A stretch of DNA of 64,000 bases from Linnemannia hyalina (lineage: Eukaryota > Mortierellomycota > Mortierellomycetes > Mortierellales > Mortierellaceae), in contig JAHRHY010000012.1 in NCBI GenBank assembly GCA_019671135.1, positions 558,001-622,000 on the forward strand, written 5' to 3'. Each line of letters starts with the position of its first letter. Position 1 is the first letter of the stretch. Of the stretch, positions 49,440 to 61,328 are shown one piece after another. A program made the translations under genes and the position numbers. The notes under the pieces were generated by a model. That model did no database searches, had not been told where the DNA came from, and worked only from the letters and a program-made list of their open reading frames with translations.

Positions 49440-51897
49440 ATGGTTGATGGTGTTAAAGGACAATCGTCTTGAACAAAGAAGTGTCGCCGCCCGCCTATGT
49501 GACGTCGCTGGATCTAGAATCATCGCCTACGGAACCGAGTGGAAATTTTGGTGGCGTTCGCCGCTTGAGCCATGTCAGAGTGAAAACAAAAGAAAAGACG
49601 CATCGATCGAACTCTTTATCCACGCATGGACACGATCATCGTTTCGTCTTTCGTCCTTGCTGTTCTCCTATGGCATCAACGAGCATGGTTTGTATGTCGA
49701 TGACGTTTTCTTGGCTCGTGTTCAGAAACAAACCCCACAACCAACAACCAAAGGTAGAAACGATAGAACAAAAGCGGGCTGTTCTGTTCGCAAAATTGAC
49801 ATTCGAGATTGACACCACCTCCTCTCCCTCGATCGGAAAATATTTTTTTCTTTGACTCCACTTTTGGTAGGAAACCCTGTCAATTGTCTGAACTTGGTTC
49901 ATGTCCTTATTTTTTTTTCAAAGCGAAGATGTGAACTTCTATTTTTGAACGCACAATAACGACTTCCAGCAAAAAAAAACTCGATCCACGTAAGCTTATC
50001 GTCACATTAACATGCGATCACAAGAGGACTATGAGATGGATAATAGCTGCGGATGGCGCCTTGTGCACGTGCATGTGTATGTCAGAAGCGTATCACAAAA
50101 AAAAGATACTCCAAAACAGCACAGGCTGAACAAAAAGCACTTTTAACAAAAAAAAAAAAAAATGCATGAAAAGTGCAGCGCGGCATGGCTGCAGTAGCTT
50201 AGCGAGGTTAAAAATGAAACGTATTGGAGCTCGATTTCATGGAAGCTTTCGGCGACTAGCAAGAGAGTGGACGAGGTGAGTGGTACGTGGAGGATCAAAC
50301 AGCTGTATGTGGTACTTTGTTCAATGGATTAAAGGATCCGACGTCTACACATCCACTCTCGCTGTCTTGATAGTCCTTTTTCATTTTTCCATATTTGTGC
50401 TGATAGATACTGATAGTGGTGGCGCGGAGTTGAAGAGTGGAGATCATGGAGTTTGGGTGCAATTGACAAATAACCGGTTTGGTTTTTGCCCGATTCTCCG
50501 AGATACATGGCCGTGATGACATTTTTGGCAGCGGTTGCAACAACAGCCCTGTGAGTATCCACAAGTACCCCCTTGTAGACTATGTCCAATTTCAGCGTTG
50601 ATTTTTGAAAAGAATGGGGTGGTTGCCAACCATTTTAAGCTCATTCCGCAGTGAAACGGGCTGGAACACAAAGGAAATGGAAAAAAGAACGTCGTCAAGA
50701 AAAAATCGCGCCACTCAATTGAATGAAATGAAGAAGGGTTATCAATTGCTTGGTTGTTGTTATTGTTATCTGATATGATCGTCGGTAACGCTATTCTTTG
50801 TCCGTCTCTCAATTGACGCCTGCTCCTGGTAAAGAGTTTTTTACCAGCAAACCACAACATTACCCAATGGGAACGAGAAAGGGGTCTTGCATGACATTTA
50901 GGGGAAATTCAGTTTCTAGACAAACAGGCGCCGCTCATTAAAATGTGAGATGGAAGGGATGAGGACAAAAAAAAATGACACACGCTCCACCATGCAATCA
51001 ATCCAAACGTTGCTGCTGCGCGAAAGTTCCGAAACAAAAAAAAGAAATAGTTGGGGAGAGCGATAAAGGCCAAGAAAAAAAAATAGCACGCGAACCCGCT
51101 GAGCAAACGGTACACAGAGATGGAGGATTGTTTGTCAGACCTCTCACTCCAATCCACATTCAGTCCCTCTCTCTTACTTTCTGTTAGTGTCTCTCCGGAG
51201 ATGTAGTATCTTTTCTTTGTCCTGCTGTGAGTGTGCAGAGGTTGACAATTATTGCCGCCTCTTTTGTTTCTTTGCTTGCTGTTTAGCAAAGCACAAAACG
51301 TGGAAATAGGACATGGTTCTTGGCCGCTGTGTCTGGCTTATCTGAGACGACGAGCTACGTTCTCTTGAGAACATGCAACGAGAAGGCAAAAAACTCCATA
51401 AGGAGAGCATCAACAAAAAGCCTTGTTGTTTATTACCGTTTGATTGTGGGTTATGGGTCTTGGAAGATGATCGGAGAGACTGATGGCCAAGAAATAGGGT
51501 CAAAGGGACATCACAAGCCAAGAAATCTAACCACGGGCCAAGAGCAAAAGTGGGATGGAGTCGACAGGGATGTGTGATTAGTTCACCGGAATAGCTATTT
51601 GTCCGGTGGGGGGTTGGAAGGATGTATTGAATGTGGAGATGAAGGGAAGGGGCAAGAGGGGCGAGAAAGAATGGCAGGGATTTTCAAACAAAAGCGACAG
51701 GGAAGTTGTCCGAAAAAGGGAATTAGTATAATTGTGTTTGAGTTGGAGTCTGTTCTGCCTGTACAACATAAGGGGTGACAAGGAAGGAAGAGAGAAGAAG
51801 GGTCCGAAGGTCCATGAGCAATTGCGTATTCGTCTCCTCCCCCCTCTTTTTCTGCGTCTAACTCACTCAATCTCGCAAGTTAAGCGCCAAGCAAAGG

Positions 51898-51919
51898 AAA
51901 AAAAAAAAAAAAAAAAAAA
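51898..51919 (+). repeat. A22 homopolymer
   Basis: A run of 22 A residues, followed shortly by a GA dinucleotide repeat, lies in the region upstream of the ABC transporter. Confidence 0.85.
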
Positions 51920-52272
51920 GTGAGCGGAAGAAAAAGCGAGAGAGAGAGAGAGAGATAGGAGAGAGCGGAAACGAAAAGAAGGGAGAGCGCACACTCTCCG
52001 ATTGACTACGCAGACCTGCAGAAAAAGGAAAAAAACTCTCTTTGAAATTAGAAAAAAAGGTTGTATCCACTCTCATCTGCTGCGTGTTTGTGTTTTGTGT
52101 GCGTTCAAGCTCAAGCTCTTTAATCTATTTTGTTTTTTTTATTTCCTTTCTCGTTTGACCTTTGTCGCCATGGATTCACGAGAGAGAGAGAGACAGGGTG
52201 TGAACAGGGTGTGAACACTCCGAGCTCCAAGAGTACTCATTTCCCATCCCATCCCTCTCACCCCCATAGCAT

Positions 52273-52280
52273 TATATAAA
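52273..52280 (+). promoter_or_regulatory. TATA box of the ABC transporter gene
   Basis: TATATAAA lies about 300 bases before the ABC transporter start codon and is followed by a strongly CT-rich stretch, the usual arrangement of TATA box and initiation zone in fungi. It implies a leader of roughly 250 bases. Confidence 0.5.
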
Positions 52281-52494
52281 CACTTGATCTCCTCCCCAGA
52301 TTACAATTGTCCCTTGTCCTTCTCTTCTTCTTTCTTTTTCCACCTCTACCTTCTCTACTCTCTCTTCGTATATCTCTACCAGGATCACTACTAATCCTAC
52401 TCCTCCCTTCTCCCTCATCTCTCTTTCTCTCAGTCATCTCCTTTTCTCATTCACTCGCACTCATCACACCCCCACTCATCAGTTGCTCATCAAC

Positions 52495-52530
52495 AATAAT
52501 AACAATAACAATAACAATAACACAACAACA
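52495..52530 (+). repeat. AATAAC hexamer repeat in the ABC transporter leader
   Basis: Repeated aacaat/aataac units lie 40 to 80 bases before the start codon, in the predicted 5' UTR. Confidence 0.7.
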
Positions 52531-52572
52531 ACTGTACTCCAACCCAGCTTCGACCACTGATACAGCACATTC

Positions 52573-55500
52573 ATGTCGGCCGAACACTCCTCATCGGCAA
52601 AGACTGCCAAGAACGCCTTTGAGTCGGAAAAGAGAGACATCGTCGTCGATGTCGATCGTAACGATGTCACCGCCACCCCTTCCTCCATCGATCTCACCGA
52701 CAAGGGCTCGGACAACAAGGAAGTCGAGCTCGACAAAAACGGCAAGCCCATCGTCAAGCCCGAGCCAAAGATCTCGTACCTGCAGCTCTACCGCTTCGCC
52801 TCTCCTTTCGATTACTTCTGCGTCATGTATGTTTTTTTTTATATACATCCTGTTATTATTCTTGTGCAACTGGAAACAAAAAATATATTCAATGCCAGTC
52901 AAACAACACCCTTGCACTCTGCATTGAGCGAAGCACTGACCTTGCCTTTCTAATTGCTTCTCCTTAATACTTAGCCTGGGTACCATCTGTGCTTTTGCTA
53001 ACGGTGTCGGCCAGCCTTTAGTCGCTTTGTTGATGGGAGATGTCATCAACGCCATCGCCAATCTTACCTCAACCGCGACCGGACCTGAGGCTGACGCTCT
53101 TAACATCAAGCTCATCGCTGAAATGCGTGTCCTCGTCATCAAGTTCACCGTTGTCGGAGCCATCATGTTCTTTGTCGCCTACGGCCAGATGTGCCTCTTC
53201 ACCCTCTCTGCCGAAAACCAGACCAAGCGTATCCGCGAAAAGTACCTCCATGCCATTCTTCGCCAGGACATCACCTGGCACGACATCGGCAAGAAGAGCG
53301 AGTCCCTCAACTCGCGTCTCAGCGCCGACACCCAGTTGATTTTTGATGGTCTCGCTGACAAGGTCGGTATCTGCCTCTCATCCTTGGCCACCTTCGTCGC
53401 TGGTTTCGTCATTGCCTTCACCCACGGCTGGAAAATGAGTTTGGTCCTCTTGACTTCTGTCCCTTTGATGGCTGGTAAGTTAATCTATCTCTACAATGTT
53501 GAAACCGTCGATCACACACGAAACTGCATAATCGTTTTTTATGAAACTAACGTGCTTTCGCCTTTTTTCTTTCAAACAATAACTCTATAGCCGCTGGAGC
53601 CCTCATGGCCAAGTATGCTGGTGAAAATTCCGCTGATGGCCAGGATTCCTACGCCGCTGCTGGAGGATTGGCCGAGCAGGCCATTGGCTCTATCCGCACA
53701 ATCGCTGCTTTCGGTGGTCAGAAGCGTGAGCTCAAGAAGTTCAATGTTGTCCTCGAGGAGGCCTACAAGTCTGGTGTCAAGAAATCTATTGCTACTGGAT
53801 TGGGCATGGGTTCCTTCATGATGATCATGTTCTTGAGTTATTCCTTGGCTTTCTACTACGGATCCGGCCTGGTCAAGAGCGGAGAGATGTTGCCTGGTAA
53901 TGTCTTGACTGTCTTGTTCGGTACCATCATCGGTGCCTTCTCCATCGGTAACGTCGGCCCCAACATCGCCAGCTTCGGCAAAGCCCAAGCCGCTGCTTAC
54001 ACCATCTTCCACACCATCGACCGCGTCCCCGCCATTGACTCCTTTGATCCCTCCGGTCTCAAGCCCGAGAACTTGCAGGGCCACATTGTAGTCAAGAACG
54101 TTAACTTTGCCTACCCCAGTCGTCCCAACGTCCCTATTCTCAAGGAGATGAACATCGAGGTCAAGCCCGGCCAAACCGTTGCCCTTGTCGGTCACTCAGG
54201 ATCAGGAAAGTCGACTATTATCGGTCTTGTCGAGCGTTTCTACGACCCTTCTTCTGGAACTATCACCATCGACGGCATTGAGATTAAGGACTTCAATATT
54301 CGTCACTTGCGTGACAGCATCGGTTTGGTCTCTCAGGAGCCCGTTCTTTTCAACGCCACCATCAAGCAGAACATTTTGTACGGAGTCCGCAAGGATCAGA
54401 AACAGCCCACCGACGCAGACATTGAGAAGGCTTGCCATCTCGCCAACGCCCACGACTATATCTCCAAGCTTCCCCAGGGTTACAACACCATGGTCGGTGA
54501 GAGGGGCGCCCTGCTCTCTGGAGGTCAGAAACAGCGTATTGCCATTGCTCGTGCTTTGATCAAGAACCCCTCGATCTTGCTTTTGGATGAGGCCACCTCT
54601 GCGTTGGATACCGAGTCTGAACGTATTGTCCAGGCTGCCTTGGATAACGCTGCCACCGGTCGCTCGACCATTGTCATTGCCCATCGTCTGTCGACCATTA
54701 TGAATGCTGATCTCATTTACGTTATGGACCGTGGAGTTGTATTGGAATCTGGAACCCACGAGTCTCTCATGGCCCTCGGAGGAACCTACACTGAATTCGT
54801 CGCCAAGCAGCAGCTCAAGACAGGAGGAACCGATATCGAGGCACCCGAGGAGACCGCCGAACCCGACTCCATCGCTGCTGCCGAACCCAAGGCACACATT
54901 GTCATTGATGAGAAGGCCAGGCCTGAGGGAGCTCACACTGGTCGCCGCATGAGCAACCTTCTCCGCCGTATATCGTCTCACCACTCGGACAACTCTGCCG
55001 CCAAGGGCCCTACCGTTGTTGAAATTGAGGAGGACAAGGAGATGACCATGGCTCGAGAGAAGAAGGAGGCAGCTAGGAAGTTGAAACTCCAGAAGGCTCC
55101 CATCTCGCGTACCATCCGTTACTTGAAGCCCAACTTCCACATCTGCCTTGCTGGTGTTTTCTGTGCCATCATCCAAGGTGGCCTCTTCCCCGGCTTCTCT
55201 CAGATCTTCTCTGGTGCGATCACGACTCTGACTAAGGTCAACGAGCTCGGCGACGATTTCATTCCCAAGGCCAACCACTACTCTCTTCTGTTCCTCATCC
55301 TCGCCTTTGTCGGTTTCATCGGTTTTGCCGGCGGCATGTTCTTCTTTTTGCTTGCCGGTGAACGTCTTACCCGCGAGATGCGTTTCCTGAGCTACAAGGC
55401 CATCCTTAGCCAAGAGATGGCCTTCTTTGACCGCCCCGAGAACTCGACTGGAGCCCTTGCCAGTCGTCTTGCCACCGATTCCCAGCAAATGTTCGATATG

Positions 55501-56844
55501 GTCTCCCAGGTCGTCTTGACCTCTGTCTCGTCTATGGCTACCATTGCCGTCGGTCTTGGATTCGCTTTCAAGGCCTCATGGCAGATGACATTGATTATTC
55601 TTGCTGCAGTTCCCATCATCGGTCTTGGACAGTACCTCGAGTTGGCTTCGTTAACCGGTTTCGGAAGCAAGACCCGCAAGGCGTACGAAAAGTCTGGTCA
55701 GGTTGCTGGTGAGGCCATTGCCAACATCCGCACTGTTGTCTCCCTTGCCAAGGAGGACGTTTTTGAGGCCCGTTACTTTGAGGTTACCCGTGAACCTCAC
55801 AAGTACGCTCTCCACAAGGCTCTTTTCGCTTCGTTCGGTTTCGCTATGTCCCAGGCTGTCGCTTACTGGAGTTATTCTATCGGATTCTATGGTGGTTATC
55901 GTCTTGTCGAAGCCAACATCATCACCTGGGGCAAGATGTTCGACTGCATGTTCGCCATTGTCTTCCTCGCCATGAGTTTGGGTCACATCACCTCGGAGCT
56001 CCCCAAGTATGCCAAGGGCAAGCAGTCAGCCATCAACGTCTACGAGCTCTTGGATAAGGATACCCTGATCGATGCCGACCGTGACGGTACCTCGCTCAAG
56101 ACCATCTCCGGCTCTCTTTCGTTGGAGAAGGTCGATTTCCATTACCCCACCCGCGAGAACATCCAGATCTTTAACGGTGTCGATATCAAGGTCAAGCCCA
56201 GCCAGACTGTTGCCCTCGTTGGCCCCTCGGGATGCGGCAAGTCGACCATCATTGCCCTCCTTGAGCGCTGGTACGATGTTGACGGCGGCAAGGTCCTCGT
56301 CGACAACTACAACATCAAGGATCTTCAGTTGCACAACATCCGTGAGCACATGGCTTTGGTCGGTCAGGAGCCCGTTCTGTTCGACATGTCGATCAAGGAC
56401 AACATCCTCTACGGCCTTCCCGATAGCGAGGGTACGCTTGAGCAGGTCGAGGCAGCCGCCAAGCTGTCCAACATCCACAACTTTGTCATGTCCCTCCCCG
56501 ACGGCTACAACACCTCGGTCGGAGACAAGGGCTCGCAGCTCTCTGGAGGCCAGAAGCAGCGTATTGCCATTGCCCGTGCCCTCATCCGCAACCCCAAGGT
56601 CTTGCTCCTCGATGAGGCCACCTCGGCTTTGGATTCTGAGTCTGAGAAGCTTGTCCAGGAGGCGCTCGACAAGGCCCGCTATGGTCGTACCACGATTGTG
56701 ATTGCCCATCGTCTCAGCACCATTCAGGACGCTGACTTGATCTTAGTCGTCAAGGACGGTGCCATTGTCGAATCTGGCCGCCACTACGAGCTCGTTGGCT
56801 TGGGCGGTGTCTATGCCGACCTTTGCCAGAAGCAGAATTTGTAG
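52573..56844 (+). CDS. Full-length ABCB-type (P-glycoprotein/MDR-like) ABC transporter
   Basis: About 1335 residues. Exons are 52573-52826, 52975-53474 and 53591-56844. Layout is TMD1-NBD1-linker-TMD2-NBD2, the animal P-glycoprotein order, not the reversed order of fungal PDR pumps. NBD1 has Walker A GHSGSGKST at about 452, signature LSGGQKQR and Walker B ILLLDEATSALD. NBD2 has GPSGCGKST at about 1129, LSGGQKQR and VLLLDEATSALD. All catalytic residues visible in both sites are intact, so both should hydrolyse ATP. The first membrane domain has the typical FTLSAENQTKRIREKYLHAI coupling region. The charged linker after NBD1 (EEDKEMTMAREKKEAARK) could be phosphorylated. Likely role is export of hydrophobic compounds or peptides; the substrate is unknown. 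Codon use is strongly C-ending, which suggests good expression. Confidence 0.96.
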
Positions 56845-57288
56845 ATAGTTTTTCATCGCAGTCCGTCTCTTATTTGTATACATACCATTTAGCATGTCAA
56901 TATCATAATACGTTTCCAACCATTCAAAAACAAGAATGAATAATAAAAAATAATAACCATATTAACTAATGCCTCTTGTATTCTGATACCTTTCATGACT
57001 TGACACTCGAACACAATATCTGAGACTGATAAGAACGTTGGTCAACAACGGTGGTAACCGATATCGCTCATGAAGTATTAGATATTGGATGCGTTTGATA
57101 AACATGTCAGACCGACGATCTGTCCCTTGTATGATTGAATTCATGATCTACATTTCAAGGGTGTAAGGTTGGTGGCGTTCAAAGCCACACCCTTTCTCAA
57201 TTTTTCAAGTCGGAATGGAGCTCCCACCTTTTTGTTCCCACCCTTTCCCTTTCCTCGCACGAATCATTCACGCGACCAAACTACCGCC
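56845..57288. other. ABC transporter 3' region and formyltransferase promoter
   Basis: These 444 bases carry AATAAA at 56942 for the ABC transporter and then the short promoter of the formyltransferase. No gene is seen. Confidence 0.5.
56942..56947 (+). terminator. Candidate poly(A) signal of the ABC transporter
   Basis: AATAAA in an A/T-rich stretch lies about 100 bases after the stop codon. Confidence 0.45.
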
Positions 57289-59578
57289 ATGTCGCGTTCC
57301 TTCTTTTTGGCATGGGCACGCTGCCGGAACCAGACAACATCATTCACTACCACCGCCGCTACAAATTCAGGATGGGCAAGCTCATTCAACAGTCTTCGCA
57401 TGTCGCAGAACGTAAACACCCCGCTTGTGATTCGACGAAACTTACCCTTGAGCACAACAAGTACCGACAATGGAGGAGGAGGAGGAGGAAGAGTTTGCCC
57501 TTTACGAGCCAACGATACTGATATGCATTTTGGTCAACATTGTTCCAATACATTTTTAGGCGTCACGGTCATTCAGTGTTTCGACTCTACAGAACAAGGA
57601 CCAACACAAGGTCAAGATCTTGTTCTTTGGAAGCGATTCTTTCTCGGTGCCTCATCTGGAAGCCTTGATCCAGGAGAAGAGTAAGTGAATGATGATGCTA
57701 CAGGTTGAACGCGATCTTTTGAAGTGGTCGAACCAAAAGAGCAATCGGAGCCTATCATAATCGCCCTGTATTATCGGTTTCTTTTCGTTAGGCAAGCCGG
57801 GATCAATCATTGAGAGAATCGACGTCGTCTCTCCAAAGGAACGGACCAAGAAATCAAAACGCGACGCCGAAGATTGTAAGCAGACATCAAAATCGAATTA
57901 CGCGTCTCCTCTCCTACTCCTGTCGTGGAACGAACAAAACATCTCACAACGCGCGTCTCTGACACCTATTCACGTCCTGTGAACAAATTCGCTGAAATAA
58001 TTAGCCCCGCTCACACAACTGGCAAAGGCGCACAATCTGAACACGTACCCATCACCAGACAGGAAGGGTGGGTTCGACGCATGGACGTTCCCCGAAGATA
58101 GTCAAGTCGATGCTTGGGATTTCGGAGTCGTCGTTTCGTTTGGATGGTTTCTCCCTGACGATGTCATCACCCGCTTCAAGAAGGCAGGTATCAACGTCCA
58201 CCCTTCCCTCCTGCCCAAGTAAGTGTGCTCTGTTGGCAAACTGTATGTTTAAATCATTTTGAGAGACTGATGTGTTCTAATCCTCTGTGTTTTCTATCGA
58301 TTGTTGCTCGCGTGATGTGTTTAGGTATCGTGGATCGGCACCGTTGCAGAGGGCGATTTTGAACCAGGATCAAACGACAGGCGTGACAGTCCAATTGCTC
58401 GACCCGAATGAGTTTGATGCCGGAAAGATTCTTGCCCAAGCTGAAGTCGTACGTTTTTTTTACGGCACTGAAGAATCACGTTCTTCGTGGTGGATTGCTC
58501 ACCTAGCCAACAAAGTATTAACTCGCGCTGTTTTGGATATATTTGCAAACAATTGTAGGCATTGCCCGAGAATTCTACGTATCGGTCATTGGAGGCACTG
58601 TTGGCCACGAAGGGAGGCGAGCTGGTGGTCGATGTTATCAACAACTATGACCAGCGCAGGGTATGTACTTTCCCTATTGTGTTATCTGCCTTTACAAGTT
58701 GTGCATATAGCGGAGTTGGGAAGGAAAGGCGTGTGCTTGCATGGACAATAACCACACTCACATGCACCAATTATTAACCACACATTTTCCTCCTTGTCCA
58801 CGTATCCTCCCTCTTATACCCACATTATTTTCCTTTCATCCCTCCCTCTTTGTACTGTACGTTTTAGCGTGATGCCAAGAGTCAGGACCCAACAAAAGTA
58901 ACAAAAGCAAACAAGATCAGCCGAGAGGCCTGTAAGGTCCAATGGTCGACCTGGACATCTGCTCGTACGGAGCGGTTGCATCGCGCTAATGGATTCAGAG
59001 TAAGAGCAACATACACTCGATGGCAATTCAATGGCAGCAAAACGGCAACGAGCATGCGTTGTGCATTTATGCACATGAATGTGATAGGTTGGAATAGGGT
59101 CCAAGATAAACAGAAAAAAACAACTGGAATTATTGGTGCAATCAGCAAAGCTTCCTCAGCCAAGCTCAGCTTGATCATTCGCTCGGTTCGCAAGGATATG
59201 ACAAGACTAATTCTTGATGACAATTATCCTGCGTCTTCAAAACGATAGTACCCAATCACGGCAACATGGACAGTACAAGACTCCGGGAAGGTACTCCCCA
59301 TCTCGCTCTTTGACCTCTTCCGTGTCGACTCCTCTACTCCAACCTCCGCAACCCAACTGAAGAACGGAGGGTACGCCGCAGATGGAAAGACGCCTAGCCA
59401 GACGTCCGCTCCAGGGACCATTTTCTATCACGGCCCGACCGAATCTCTGCACATCACTTGTTCTGACGGCTCGTTGCTTGGCGTCAAGGCCGTCCAGTTC
59501 GAAGGCAAGAAACGGCTCTCTGCCAAGGATTTTCATAATGGATATCATGTCCACTCTGGCAGTTCTCGTTTCGAATAG
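57289..59578 (+). CDS. FMT1: Methionyl-tRNA formyltransferase, probably mitochondrial
   Basis: About 409 residues. It formylates Met-tRNA for translation initiation in mitochondria, using 10-formyl-THF. Exons are 57289-57411, 57560-57680, 57792-57875, 58005-58218, 58325-58448, 58559-58660, 58868-58999 and 59249-59578. The N-terminus is rich in Arg, Ser and Thr and lacks acidic residues, as in a mitochondrial presequence. The catalytic domain follows: KVKILFFGSDSFSVPHLEAL, then VVVSFGWFLP, the active-site motif NVHPSLLPKYRGSAPLQRAI and the conserved Asp in VTVQLLDPNEFDAGKI. The C-terminal tRNA-binding domain has KVQWSTWTSARTERLHRANG, then YPITATWTV and FYHGPTESLHITCSDG. The end of exon 1 is uncertain: donor GTAAAC at 57412 or GTTTGC at 57493. 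Both keep the frame, and the second would give about 436 residues and include a Gly run. Confidence 0.9.
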
Positions 59579-59670
59579 TCGCAAAAACAAACAACAAGAA
59601 ATGGTATTTCCAATATGTTATTTATCAGGTGCATGTTTAAAAATATGGAGGTATGGACGAATATGTTGAA

Positions 59671-61328
59671 TCAGTCTAGTTCCATGTCTTGAACAATGTT
59701 GTACGTCCAATTGACGCCCGTAGGTTGAGCAACCCCCCACCGTTGATACATATTCACAGCCCTCACATAAGGCCATAGCCTTGTATACTGCTCCTTCAAC
59801 TGTGCGGCAATCGTATCCCTCTCCGCCGAGTTACTTCCATCCATCCTCAAACTCCACTCCTTTGAAACCGTCTCAAACTGGTTCTCCAAATCCTGTCGCT
59901 CATTCAACAGCTCCTCCCGCTTGACTACATCATTCCTGTGATCGTTCTCGCCTTCCTGCGCCGGGATATACTCATACTTCCAATCATCCAACCCATCATA
60001 AGGAACCACAGGGAGTCGTTCACGAGGGATGACCTTGTGTAAGTCGGCGTTATTGCGGGTGAAGACGAATTTTGCGGTGACGACGGGGTCGAGGAGGGGT
60101 TGGATCAGTTTCCAGATGCCCCAGAAGACATAGGGGGCCTTGTGGATGACGCAAACGCCCAGGGTTTCGGGGTAGTAGGCTTCGAAGCATTGGACAAAGA
60201 GACGGATGAATCCCCAGTCCATGTTGTCGAGACCGAAATCTGAGAGGTCAAAGATGACGATGATTGACTCTGCGCCTGGTTCCAAGATCGTCCTTCCGCA
60301 TTCCATCGTCTAGTATTAAAACAGTGGGCAAATTAATTGTTAATATCATCACAAGTATTCCACGCATGTAAATAATAACAATGTCGAGAAAAATGGAAAA
60401 AAAAAAAAATAATCTCGAGTGCGTCCATACGTAAAGAGTGTATCGATGAATGGTCTCGGGGGGTTGATCGCCTTTATGGTGCAAGCGGGTGTTGATGATC
60501 GTCATGGGACGTCCCAGGGGGTCGGCGCCTCGCAAGTAACCTTTTCCTGACTTTAACTGTTCAACGAATTTGGGGTATTTGGCATCCAGTTCCGTGTCCG
60601 ATAACTCGACCAACTCGTCCAATCGCTCGACTACCCGCCACTTCAACGCGTTCAGGACCATCTTGAGCGCATCGTCAATCACCCATTTGCGGGCACGGAT
60701 GTACTATTAAGCAATTGAATAGGAGAATGAACGAAAAACAGTTAGTTGGTTTGGTTTGTTTGGTAGAACAGAACATATGCAGGTTTACTAATTGCCCTTG
60801 TAAAGTGACAAGATATAAAGTAATAACCCTCAGGGAGGGGAGGTTTTTTTTTCGGAGACTTTATGCAAGGGCATAATTGTTTACCTTAAGGACCACAAGA
60901 TCAGGATGATCCATCATCGTGATCTTCCAAAAGATCCTATGCAACTGCTTGCCCGTAAACCTCGGCGCTTCATCCGCCATAACAGTATCCGACGATACGG
61001 CGTCGACAAAGCCAGCAGCCGCTGACGGACCAAACCCGCCGCCTAACCATCCCGCGCTCTGTGTAACAGGAACCTGTTGTGCCTGAACTGTTGACGACGA
61101 AGAAGAAGAAGAAGAGGAATGAGGAACAGCTGGAGAGTAGAGGGAGGAGACGTCGGCGTCACGACCCTGGCCCTTGAAGGACGGAGGAGTGGTCTGGTCA
61201 AAGTCGACCTTGCCGTCAAAGATTTCGTACAGTCGGACCCAGAATTCCTGGAGCTTGAGGTTCTGGTCGGGCGTCAGGTGGCCCAGGCGACCCTCTGTTG
61301 ATAGTACAGGACGGATGTATGACGACAT
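59671..61328 (-). CDS. CRAL-TRIO/Sec14-like lipid transfer protein (CSR1-like)
   Basis: About 451 residues. Exons on the minus strand are 60885-61328, 60431-60703 and 59671-60309. The family exchanges phosphatidylinositol or other lipids between membranes. The start has GRLGHLTPDQNLKLQEFWVR, a segment found at the N-terminus of several fungal Sec14-like proteins, followed by a poly-Ser linker. The CRAL-TRIO N domain is at about 125-190 (YIRARKWVIDDALKMVLNAL then KWR). The lipid-binding domain has GRPMTIINTRLHH, IIVIFDLSDFGLDNMDWGFI, YYPETLGVCVIHKAPYVFWG and LLDPVVTAKFVF. The C-terminus is a charged helix followed by a Trp/Tyr-rich end. The fit to yeast Csr1 is by pattern, so the lipid specificity is inferred at best. 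It converges with the formyltransferase, with 92 bases between stop codons. Confidence 0.92.

Larger units (their letters stand above)
49247..52572. other. Large divergent intergenic region between NOT3/5 and the ABC transporter
   Basis: No supported gene in 3.3 kb. All frames are short, overlap on both strands and lack domains. Visible structure: a GT repeat (about 49413-49439), an A22 run (51898-51919), a GA repeat (51938-51956), a direct 11-base duplication (about 52195-52216), a TATATAAA box (52273) and an AATAAC repeat (about 52495-52530). It probably carries the long control region of the ABC transporter and the NOT3/5 promoter. A non-coding RNA cannot be ruled out. Confidence 0.5.

Noticed and set aside
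50160..50215. tRNA-like stretch containing GCAGTAGCTTAGCGAGGTT
   Set aside because: No cloverleaf with acceptor and T arms could be drawn, and no Pol III terminator fits.
54202..55488. 428-codon minus-strand frame inside the ABC transporter
   Set aside because: It is a mirror frame of strongly biased coding DNA. The plus strand has both intact nucleotide-binding domains, and the minus product matches nothing.
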